A stretch of DNA of 8,435 bases from contig DYRE01000085.1 of assembly GCA_020718965.1 (NCBI GenBank), positions 1 to 8,435 on the forward strand, given 5' to 3'. Positions 1-6,280 of this stretch are shown here, in pieces; the first letter of the stretch is position 1, and each line of letters begins with the position of its first letter. Position numbers and translations under genes: made by a program. This DNA comes from Desulfomonile tiedjei (GTDB taxonomy: Bacteria > Desulfobacterota > Desulfomonilia > Desulfomonilales > Desulfomonilaceae). The notes beneath the pieces were generated by a model, which did not search any database, was not told the DNA's origin, and saw only the letters and a list, made by a program, of their open reading frames with translations.

Positions 1-621
1 TTGAATAGCCTTCATTTCTTTCAGATTGAGCGCTAATACGCCACTCTGACTTATGCGCAACAAATTCTCATCAGACTGATCCAGATCAATTTCGTTAACG
101 GTGATTTCAGCTTTGGATGTAACAACCGCAGCAACTATGGAATAACGGTCGTCTGCCGGTCCAAAGACTTGAGATGTCTGGATGAGATCATTGGCCAGCA
201 GATCCCTGGCTATCGCTGTAACCTGATCGCGTTCAAGCTGTCCTCTGAAGAAATAGATTTTACGTGTATATACTCCACCTCCGGATCTTTTCCGGATGTT
301 TAAGGTTCGTTCAAGCGCTTCCCTGGCCGTTCGACCTATATTGTCCGTCACACCAGGCCGGTATCCAACTTCAACAATCCAGTCAAAAAGCAGGTCTAGT
401 GGTTTATCAATGGAGAATTCCTGAATTACCGGATCAACAAAGACTTCTCTTGCCAGAACTTCCAGTTCCGACAGTTGAAGATCCATGTCAATTATAAAGC
501 TGTCAGCTACTCGTAATTCATCAAATTTAAACCCCAGATCCGACTCGATCCGGTTGGCGATACGCCTACCTGCGGGGTCCGGCAAGGACTGCTTCAAACA
601 AACATCTATTCTGTGTGTCAT
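1..621 (-). CDS. purL: Phosphoribosylformylglycinamidine synthase PurL with N-terminal PurS-like region (3' part missing)
   Basis: The first 207 residues are in the window; the rest runs off the left edge. The protein should be the synthetase of purine step 4, turning FGAR, glutamine and ATP into FGAM in the cytoplasm. The visible part is the PurS-type N-terminal extension found on large PurL proteins. Residues 1-75 form one PurS-like unit (DPAGRRIANRIESDLG at 15-30). The recognisable RPGVTDNIGRTA lies at 88-99, followed by a second basic segment and a region ending LNLKEMKAIQ at 198-207, just before the catalytic domain would begin. No catalytic residues are visible. The ATG lies 9 bases after the stop of the acyl-CoA synthetase, with only a weak GAGACGG-like site, so translational coupling is likely. 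A fused PurS would still need a separate glutaminase (PurQ), not seen here. The identification comes from memory of family motifs. Confidence 0.85.
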   Translation of the reverse strand, partial: MTHRIDVCLKQSLPDPAGRRIANRIESDLGFKFDELRVADSFIIDMDLQLSELEVLAREVFVDPVIQEFSIDKPLDLLFDWIVEVGYRPGVTDNIGRTAREALERTLNIRKRSGGGVYTRKIYFFRGQLERDQVTAIARDLLANDLIQTSQVFGPADDRYSIVAAVVTSKAEITVNEIDLDQSDENLLRISQSGVLALNLKEMKAIQ

Positions 622-630
622 GAACCGTCT

Positions 631-2733
631 CTATACTTTCAGAACTATCCTTGAATCCAGGGCTATGGCTCCAGATTCAGAAACCCATAGAGGATTGATA
701 TCTATTTGATCTATGATAGGAAATTCCAGAATTAGAGTGGAGAGCGCCGAAATTGCGGTTCTCAAGCTATCTCTATCTATTGGAGCCCTGCCTCTAACAC
801 CCCTGAAGATATCAGAACCCGGTAACTCGTCTATCATTTCATCAATTTCTCTTGGGGACGGAGGCGCCATGCGGAGTGACGCTTTGGCAAACACTTCTAC
901 TAAAACCCCTCCATAACCCACAAGTACAAGTGGACCAAAATTTGGATCGCGTTTAGCTCCCACGATGAGTTCGTAAGTTCCCGCTTCCCTATGCGCCATC
1001 TGTTGAATCATGCATCCGTAAAGGCCAAGGTTTGGGTCCTGGACAAATCGCCCCCACATTTCGTCAATCACTGTCCTCAACTGATTCACTTCCTGAAGGT
1101 CAAGGACAACCCCCTGTCTGTCTGACTTGTGCGATATTTCTCGAGCAATGACTTTAACCGCATAAGGTCCTGGAAAATCAGGAAGAGTAGTCAAAGTATT
1201 ATGATTGGGCATTATGAGGGAATAATTCGGTACATTGAGCTTGGACAGTCTCAATATGTCAAGGGACTCGTGCAAAAGTGGAGAACGTCTAGCGGAAACG
1301 CATCTTTTTAGAATTCCCGATATAGAACGATTGTTGATTTCCATCGGTTTTGGTGGTTCGAAGTTTTCGAGCCTGATTAATTCCCGCCGCTTCTGGAATT
1401 TTATTGCTGTGTCGAGGGCGCTGACCGCCCGTTCCGGAGAAATAAAAATAGGAAATTCAAATTCTTTCAGGAGTCTTGAAATCTCCACTTGTTCTGTGGA
1501 AACACATAGCGCTACGGGTTTTTGATACTGCTGGGACAAAGCGGCGGCTGAACGAAGAAATCTGCGCGAAGCCTCCCCTTCAACTACAGCGAAATAGGTT
1601 TGAAGAAGAAGAATCCCATCAACATTGGGTTGTTGAAGGGTGTGCTCGACTATCTTTACATAAACTTCGAAGTCAAAAAGATCGCCAAGATCAAGTGGAT
1701 TGGCCAGCTTGATTACATTGGCCCTAAGTTTTTGCCGGATCTGGTCCAGAAAATCTTCGTTGAAAGGCGGAAGCTCAAACCCATAAGTATAAGCCGCATC
1801 AGCGGCAACTACGGCGTGACCGCCGGATCTGGAGATTATAGCTAGGTTTCGTCCCTTCATCTCGGGTATCTTCAAGATCTTGAGAAAGTCCACATAATTA
1901 AGCATGTCACGGAAACGAATCATGCCAGACTGCGTCAAGGCTGCGTCCACTACCCTGTCATCATTGGCCAAAGCGTCAGTGTGGGACTGAGCTATGGTGA
2001 GGCTTTGCCCACCTATGTTGGCCTTGTGTACAACTATAGGTTTCGATGATTTCTTGGCAATTTCCGTGAATCTCTTCCCGTCACGAATGGATTCCAGGTA
2101 CAAGCAAATTATCGATGTGTCTGAATCCTCGATGTAATACTCAAGTAAATCATTTTCATCGATATTCAGTTTGTTGCCTATGGACGCAAACTTGCTAAAA
2201 CCTAGCTGCTCGCTGTCGAACATATTCAGAAAAGACAGACCGACTCCGCCACTCTGAGCAATAATTCCAACCTCTCCAACTCTAAAAGTATTGAGGAGTC
2301 TGGGAAAGGGAGTCGCCAGCCCATTTGACGCATTGATGATACCGATGCAGTTTGGCCCTATGAATCTGATTCCGTATCGGGCCGCAATATCTTGGAGAGA
2401 ACGGCTCCATTCAGATCCTTGTCCACCAAACTCGCCGAAACCACCACTTTCTATAACAGCTCGGGTGATACCCTTTTTTCCGCACTGCTCAAGTATTTCC
2501 GGAACGGTACGGGCCGGCGTCAGGATAATAGCCAAATCGATTGGTTCGTCAATCTCATCAAGCGATTTGTGAATCTTTCGGCCAAATAAGACGCCCTCAT
2601 CGATTCCTACGAGATGGATGACCCCGTTATACCTGAATTCGAATAGGTTTCGGGCTATTTCCTTCCCTAGATTTCTGAGGTCGGTTGATACTCCAATTAC
2701 AACCACAGACAATGGATTAAATAGTTTTTTCAC
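631..2733 (-). CDS. ADP-forming acyl-CoA synthetase (acetate-CoA ligase type), alpha and beta parts fused
   Basis: About 700 residues. The family converts acyl-CoA, ADP and phosphate to acid, CoA and ATP through phosphohistidine intermediates, in the cytoplasm. Domains in order: a CoA-binding Rossmann domain (NPLSVVVIGVS near residue 6), succinyl-CoA-ligase-like domains (AQSGGVG at 159-165), and a C-terminal ATP-grasp domain from about 475. Probable key residues are E214 in YLESIRDGKRF, H251 in QSHTDALAND (phosphohistidine segment), H535 in HKSD, the glycine-rich GPLVLVGYGGVLVEV at 600-614, and DINPL near 678. There is no GNAT domain, so it is not a Pat-type protein acetyltransferase. I chose GTG at 2733 because GAAAGG sits 7 bases upstream; TTG at 2748 would add five residues. 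The substrate (acetyl, branched or aromatic acyl) cannot be read from sequence. The gene lies 91 bases after a nucleotide-sugar epimerase and 9 before purL. Confidence 0.9.
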   Translation of the reverse strand: MKKLFNPLSVVVIGVSTDLRNLGKEIARNLFEFRYNGVIHLVGIDEGVLFGRKIHKSLDEIDEPIDLAIILTPARTVPEILEQCGKKGITRAVIESGGFGEFGGQGSEWSRSLQDIAARYGIRFIGPNCIGIINASNGLATPFPRLLNTFRVGEVGIIAQSGGVGLSFLNMFDSEQLGFSKFASIGNKLNIDENDLLEYYIEDSDTSIICLYLESIRDGKRFTEIAKKSSKPIVVHKANIGGQSLTIAQSHTDALANDDRVVDAALTQSGMIRFRDMLNYVDFLKILKIPEMKGRNLAIISRSGGHAVVAADAAYTYGFELPPFNEDFLDQIRQKLRANVIKLANPLDLGDLFDFEVYVKIVEHTLQQPNVDGILLLQTYFAVVEGEASRRFLRSAAALSQQYQKPVALCVSTEQVEISRLLKEFEFPIFISPERAVSALDTAIKFQKRRELIRLENFEPPKPMEINNRSISGILKRCVSARRSPLLHESLDILRLSKLNVPNYSLIMPNHNTLTTLPDFPGPYAVKVIAREISHKSDRQGVVLDLQEVNQLRTVIDEMWGRFVQDPNLGLYGCMIQQMAHREAGTYELIVGAKRDPNFGPLVLVGYGGVLVEVFAKASLRMAPPSPREIDEMIDELPGSDIFRGVRGRAPIDRDSLRTAISALSTLILEFPIIDQIDINPLWVSESGAIALDSRIVLKV

Positions 2734-2740
2734 AGAACAA

Positions 2741-2746
2741 CCTTTC
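2741..2746 (-). promoter_or_regulatory. Ribosome binding site deciding the GTG start of the acyl-CoA synthetase
   Basis: On the minus strand this reads GAAAGG, seven bases before GTG at 2733-2731. The longer option, TTG at 2748, has no purine-rich site at the right distance, and the Shine-Dalgarno would fall inside its own first codons. The GTG start also places the conserved LFNP segment directly after the initiator, as is common in this family. Confidence 0.6.
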
Positions 2747-2824
2747 AATGAACCGGCACGTCGGAATTCGAGGGAAAAGCCTTATAAATTGGCCATTCCA
2801 GATTTCTTGACACAGCATCCAGTC

Positions 2825-3823
2825 TTAGGACTTTGAAAGCCTAAAATCCCTGACTGATTGCACAAGGATTGACTGATCTTCATACCACCTGATGAACGGA
2901 AGCAGACCTTCCTTTAACGAAGTTGAAGGTTTAAATCCAAGTTTCGAGGATGCTCTATCTATACTGGCGAAAGTCGCCACAACATCTCCGGGTTGTGCGT
3001 CTACCATTTCTTTAATGGCTTTTAGTCCGCTAAGGTCTTCAAGCGACTCGATAAAATCCATGAGTTCAACAGGTTGATTGTTACCCAGATTAATGATCTC
3101 ATATTTATCCAGTTTGTCGACAGTCAATGCCGACAAAACTCCTTTCGTAACATCATCAATATAAGTGAAATCCCGTCGGTTCCGGCCGTAATTAAAAACC
3201 TTGATGGGCTCCCCGTATCGCATGGCCTCAAGAAAACTCCAATAAGCCATGTCAGGTCGGCCCCACGGACCATAAACCGTAAAAAATCTTAGGCCAATAG
3301 TTTGCATATTCCACAGGTGAGTATAAGTATAGGCTATAAGTTCATTTGACCTCTTGGTTGCGGCGTAGAGGCTCACTGGAGTTTCAACCGGATCATCTTC
3401 ACTGTAAGGGAGTTTGGTGTTTCCTCCATAGACACTGGAACTGGAGGCGTAAACAAATCTATCTACTGAATGCTGTTTGGACAGTTCAATCAGATTCACA
3501 AAACCTTCCAGGTTAGATTTTTGATAAGCGTAGGGATTTATGAGAGAATATCTTACACCTGCCTGGGCGGCGAGATGACAAACAATGGAAGGATTGTAAT
3601 TTCTGAACAGGATTTCGAGAGGGGCCAAGTCTGAAATATCAACGTTGATTGAGAGAAAGTTGGATTCTTTCTTGAGGATTTCATCTCTGGCGACCTTGAG
3701 CTGAGGATCGTAATAAGGGTTGAAGTCATCAAGACCTATTACAATATCACCTCTATCCAATAAGGCCTTTGCTACATGAAACCCGATAAAACCAGCGGAC
3801 CCGGTAACTATTATTGTTGACAT
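2825..3823 (-). CDS. NAD-dependent nucleotide-sugar epimerase, probably UDP-glucuronate 4-epimerase
   Basis: 332 residues, full length for an extended short-chain dehydrogenase/reductase. The likely reaction is UDP-glucuronate to UDP-galacturonate using tightly bound NAD, in the cytoplasm, supplying uronic acid for LPS or capsule. The NAD-binding motif TGSAGFIG is at 7-14, an acidic DDFNPYYD stretch at 32-39, the serine run S127-S130 before VYGG, and the catalytic pair Y153/K157 in YAATK. The substrate call rests on NPYYDPQLKVAR (35-46), FFTVYGPWGRPDMAYW (180-195) and NYGRNRRDFTYIDD (211-224), which I associate with UDP-glucuronate epimerases rather than GalE or RmlB. The ATG follows AAGGA with a 6-base spacer, and that site begins just before the galE stop, so the two genes are tightly coupled. 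A related epimerase or a UDP-glucuronate decarboxylase is a weaker alternative. Confidence 0.85.
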   Translation of the reverse strand: MSTIIVTGSAGFIGFHVAKALLDRGDIVIGLDDFNPYYDPQLKVARDEILKKESNFLSINVDISDLAPLEILFRNYNPSIVCHLAAQAGVRYSLINPYAYQKSNLEGFVNLIELSKQHSVDRFVYASSSSVYGGNTKLPYSEDDPVETPVSLYAATKRSNELIAYTYTHLWNMQTIGLRFFTVYGPWGRPDMAYWSFLEAMRYGEPIKVFNYGRNRRDFTYIDDVTKGVLSALTVDKLDKYEIINLGNNQPVELMDFIESLEDLSGLKAIKEMVDAQPGDVVATFASIDRASSKLGFKPSTSLKEGLLPFIRWYEDQSILVQSVRDFRLSKS

Positions 3824-3838
3824 ATTGTGTCCTTGAAA

Positions 3839-4831
3839 CTAGTTGGAGTATCCTTTCGGATTCAAAGAAAACCATCTTATTACTTCGGCCACCATTGAAT
3901 CCAGGTCAGACCGAGTTGCCGTCCAACCCAGGTTTCTTTGGGCCATGGACGGGTCAGCTACCAACTCCGCCGGGTCACCCGGCCTTCGTGGCCCAAACTC
4001 GGGAGATATATTCACACCCGTAATTCGGCCAACCGCTTCAACAATTTCCATGTTGGAGAGACCCCTACCTGTCCCCAGGTTCAGTCTTATAAGAGGCGTC
4101 TCCTCAAGTTTTTCGCAAGCCTTGAGGTGGGCATGAGCCAGGTCGGTCACATGAATGTAGTCTCTAACGCAGGTCCCATCTCGAGTTGGGTAGTCTGTTC
4201 CAAATATTGTCAATCCATCGGAAAGTTTAAGCGCAAATTTGACCACGTTAGGAATCAGGTGAGATTCTGGTCTATGGTCCTCGCCAAGGCCAAAATCAGG
4301 TTCGCATCCCGCTGCGTTAAAATACCTCAACTGGGCTGACCTTATACCGTAAGCTACGCTGTAATCTTCGAGCATCCACTCAATGGCCAATTTGGTGCGT
4401 CCATATGGAGAAATCGGATTCTTGGGATGGTTTTCGTCCAGAGGTAATTTTTGTGGATATCCATAAACAGCGCACGTAGACGAAAAAACTATCCTGTTGT
4501 GTCCTGAATGACGCATCGCTTCCGCCATGTTGAAAGCGGCCAGCAGATTATTTTTGTAATACTGGGCTGGGTCCTGAACAGACTCCCCGACAAGACAGCT
4601 TGCAGCAAAGTGGAATATTGCATCGTATCTATTGTGTGACAAATGGGTCAATAATGCTTCATAGTCGAGCAGGTCGGCCTGGATAAATTCCGAGCATCGT
4701 AACGCAGACTTGTGGCCCTTGGACAAATTGTCCATCACCGTTACCTTTATGCCACTGTTCGAGGCTAAGAGACAAAAATGCGAACCTACGTATCCAGCTC
4801 CACCAATCACAAGAATTTCGGAAATTTTCAC
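3839..4831 (-). CDS. galE: UDP-glucose 4-epimerase
   Basis: 330 residues from the chosen start. It interconverts UDP-glucose and UDP-galactose with bound NAD, for galactose use and surface sugars. The NAD motif GGAGYVG is at 10-16 (the usual Thr before it is Ile here), FAA with a following VGESV near 75-84, T119 in SSTCAVYG, catalytic Y143/K147 in YGRTK, and LRYFNAAGCEPD at 168-179. PESHLIPN and DGTCVRDYIHV are also typical GalE signatures. Near the C terminus, RRPGDPAELVAD places a leucine (L290) where E. coli has Tyr299, the residue that gates acceptance of N-acetyl sugars; this alignment is by eye, so GlcNAc/GalNAc activity is open. GTG at 4831 is preferred over GTG at 4861 because AAGGGGG precedes it at 8 bases. 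It is the first gene of the minus-strand operon, 15 bases before the uronate epimerase. Confidence 0.93.
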   Translation of the reverse strand: MKISEILVIGGAGYVGSHFCLLASNSGIKVTVMDNLSKGHKSALRCSEFIQADLLDYEALLTHLSHNRYDAIFHFAASCLVGESVQDPAQYYKNNLLAAFNMAEAMRHSGHNRIVFSSTCAVYGYPQKLPLDENHPKNPISPYGRTKLAIEWMLEDYSVAYGIRSAQLRYFNAAGCEPDFGLGEDHRPESHLIPNVVKFALKLSDGLTIFGTDYPTRDGTCVRDYIHVTDLAHAHLKACEKLEETPLIRLNLGTGRGLSNMEIVEAVGRITGVNISPEFGPRRPGDPAELVADPSMAQRNLGWTATRSDLDSMVAEVIRWFSLNPKGYSN

Positions 4832-4839
4832 CAGAAAAA

Positions 4840-4846
4840 CCCCCTT
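4840..4846 (-). promoter_or_regulatory. Ribosome binding site deciding the GTG start of galE
   Basis: Reads AAGGGGG on the minus strand, 8 bases before GTG at 4831-4829. This start puts the NAD-binding glycine motif at residue 10, as expected in GalE. The in-frame GTG at 4861 would add ten residues with no good site of its own. Confidence 0.6.
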
Positions 4847-4902
4847 CAAAATCAAACGCACTCAAGCTCATTAATCCCATAGAGTAGTAAACTTTTAAAG
4901 AC

Positions 4903-4925
4903 GTGTTATGCTACAATAATAACAC
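4903..4925. repeat. Perfect 7+7 inverted repeat over both divergent -10 boxes; operator candidate
   Basis: The arms GTGTTAT (4903-4909) and ATAACAC (4919-4925) are exact reverse complements separated by 9 bases. Both predicted -10 boxes (4912-4917 plus, 4916-4921 minus) fall within the repeat. A dimeric regulator bound here would block both promoters. An adjoining 8-base palindrome CACTAGTG (4923-4930) overlaps the right arm. No regulator gene is in the window to pair with it. Confidence 0.35.
4909..4917 (+). promoter_or_regulatory. Extended -10 promoter candidate for eno
   Basis: TGCTACAAT carries TACAAT (5 of 6 to TATAAT) with the TG of an extended -10 one base upstream. No good -35 hexamer lies 16-18 bases further upstream; the bases there are A/T-rich (around 4888-4895). 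The start would fall near 4924, giving an eno leader of about 67 bases. The box shares bases 4916-4917 with the -10 box of the opposing galE promoter. Confidence 0.4.
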
Positions 4926-4944
4926 TAGTGGTCTCGGCAGGCAA
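4916..4944 (-). promoter_or_regulatory. Sigma70-type promoter for the galE operon
   Basis: On the minus strand, TTGCCT (4944-4939, 4 of 6 consensus bases) and TATTAT (4921-4916, 5 of 6) are separated by exactly 17 bases. Transcription would begin near 4909, giving a leader of about 78 bases before the galE GTG. It is the best promoter-like sequence in the spacer for this direction and the only one found upstream of the four-gene run. It has not been scored computationally. Confidence 0.5.
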
Positions 4945-4957
4945 TTTATTCCCCGAC

Positions 4958-4987
4958 ATGTTTGAGTATGCTACCAAGGAGGTTTAG
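4958..4987 (+). CDS. Possible 9-codon leader ORF upstream of eno
   Basis: ATG at 4958 opens a frame MFEYATKEV ending at TAG 4985-4987, three bases before the eno ATG and in the same frame. The eno Shine-Dalgarno lies inside its last codons, so ribosomes translating it would pass over that site. It has no convincing ribosome binding site of its own: the nearest purine run, AGG at 4939-4941, is about 16 bases upstream. It could be chance, since a frame this short is common. There is no run of regulatory codons as in amino-acid attenuators. Confidence 0.15.
   Translation: MFEYATKEV
4976..4982 (+). promoter_or_regulatory. Consensus ribosome binding site of eno
   Basis: AAGGAGG, a full match to the anti-Shine-Dalgarno core, 8 bases before the ATG at 4991. 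It is the strongest such site in the window and fits a highly expressed glycolytic gene. Confidence 0.8.
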
Positions 4988-4990
4988 TCA

Positions 4991-6280
4991 ATGAGATTTG
5001 ATATTGCCGAAGTAAAAGCAAGAGAGATTCTTGATTCAAGGGGTAATCCCACCATTGAAGTCGACATGATTTTAGAGGAAGGAGCATTTGGCAGCGCTGC
5101 CGTTCCCTCTGGCGCCTCTACCGGAGAAAATGAGGCTGTGGAACTTCGAGATGGAGATTCCGAAAGATTCCAGGGCAAGGGCGTTCTCAAAGCGGTCGAA
5201 AACGTTATGAACGAAATCAGGCCGGCTATTCTGGGAATGGACGCATCGGATCAATCGAGTCTCGATCGTATGCTGATAGATTTGGACGGCTCGGAGAACA
5301 AAAGCAACCTAGGGGCAAATGCAATCCTTGGCGTCAGCCTCGCTGCAGCCAAGGCCTGCGCAGTGGAACTGGGACTACCACTATACCGGTATGTTGGTGG
5401 AGTAGACGCCAGGCGCCTTCCCATCCCCATGATGAATATTCTCAATGGGGGCGCGCATGCTGACAACAATGTCGATATTCAGGAATTTATGATCATGCCG
5501 GTTGGAGCCGAATGTTTTAGCGAAGGCCTGCGAATGGGGTCGGAAATCTTTCATACTCTAAAAAGGGTACTCAAAAGCATGGGGCTCAATACATCAGTTG
5601 GAGATGAAGGAGGGTTCGCCCCGAATCTGAAGTCTAATGAAGAAGCCTTAAAAGTGATCGTCCAGGCTATTGAAGAGGCTGGGTACGTTCCAGGTGAAAA
5701 TGTCTCTATCGCCTTGGACGCAGCCGCAAGTTCATTCTTCAGAGACGGGATTTATGATTTGAAGGGCGAGGGCAAGATTAAATCGTCAGATGAAATGGTG
5801 GATTTTTATGAAGATCTTGTTGAACGTTATCCTATAATTTCGTTAGAGGATGGTTTGGATGAAAACGACTGGGAAGGATGGAAAGTCCTTACTGACAGAC
5901 TTGGATCAAGGATCCAGGTGGTTGGCGATGACATCTTCGTAACCAATGTCGAATTGCTTGCAAGGGGAATTGAAAATGGAATAGCCAATTCGATCCTGAT
6001 TAAGCTCAATCAGATTGGGACCTTGACAGAAACTATCGACACAGTGAATTTGGCCTCAGCTTACGGCTACACCTCCATCGTTTCTCACAGGAGCGGAGAA
6101 ACCGAGGACACAACAATAGCCGACTTTGTTGTGGCTTTAGGCACTGGACAGATAAAAACCGGTTCAGCGTCAAGGTCTGACAGAATTGCAAAGTATAACC
6201 AACTCCTGAGAATTGAGGAAGACTTGGGTAATAGCGCTATCTACGGCGCCAGAACATTTCGTTGGGGACCTCAATACTAG
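4991..6280 (+). CDS. eno: Enolase (phosphopyruvate hydratase)
   Basis: 429 residues, the normal bacterial length. It interconverts 2-phosphoglycerate and phosphoenolpyruvate in glycolysis and gluconeogenesis with Mg2+, in the cytoplasm. The N-terminal domain carries REILDSRGNPTIEV (11-24) and the mobile loop VPSGASTGENEA (38-49). The barrel domain has NGGAHADNNVDIQEFM (152-167), GDEGGFAP with E206, metal ligands D243 (ALDAAAS), E286 (SLEDG) and D313 (VGDD), catalytic K338 in the signature LIKLNQIGT, then SHRSGETEDTTIAD (365-378) and K389. All expected active-site residues are present, so the enzyme should work. It is transcribed away from galE, and its stop overlaps the stop of the cytochrome gene coming the other way. 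No terminator fits between the two; a hairpin lies 25 bases beyond the stop. Confidence 0.98.
   Translation: MRFDIAEVKAREILDSRGNPTIEVDMILEEGAFGSAAVPSGASTGENEAVELRDGDSERFQGKGVLKAVENVMNEIRPAILGMDASDQSSLDRMLIDLDGSENKSNLGANAILGVSLAAAKACAVELGLPLYRYVGGVDARRLPIPMMNILNGGAHADNNVDIQEFMIMPVGAECFSEGLRMGSEIFHTLKRVLKSMGLNTSVGDEGGFAPNLKSNEEALKVIVQAIEEAGYVPGENVSIALDAAASSFFRDGIYDLKGEGKIKSSDEMVDFYEDLVERYPIISLEDGLDENDWEGWKVLTDRLGSRIQVVGDDIFVTNVELLARGIENGIANSILIKLNQIGTLTETIDTVNLASAYGYTSIVSHRSGETEDTTIADFVVALGTGQIKTGSASRSDRIAKYNQLLRIEEDLGNSAIYGARTFRWGPQY

Noticed and set aside
264..709. Two short plus-strand frames at the left end
   Set aside because: They are opposite the partial purL and the end of the acyl-CoA synthetase, both supported by family motifs.
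2807..2812. Perfect TTGACA on the plus strand
   Set aside because: No -10-like sequence follows at 16-18 bases and no plus-strand gene lies downstream until eno.
2734..2824. Possible internal promoter (minus-strand TATAAG) in the 91-base gap before the acyl-CoA synthetase
   Set aside because: The -10-like TATAAG has no matching -35 at a proper distance (best about 3 of 6), and no terminator hairpin with T-run is present in the gap.
3938..4339. 133-codon open frame on the plus strand
   Set aside because: It lies entirely opposite galE, whose motifs are unmistakable. The product has no recognisable domain and no good ribosome binding site.
4659..4880. 73-codon minus-strand frame starting with ATG at 4880
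   Set aside because: It overlaps the galE start and coding region in another frame; its protein has no domain, and the AAGGGGG site belongs to the galE GTG.
4907..4974. Direct repeat TATGCTAC at 4907-4914 and 4967-4974
   Set aside because: An 8-base match in a spacer of this size is not rare by chance. The first copy overlaps the eno -10 and the second runs into its ribosome binding site region, with no further copies seen.
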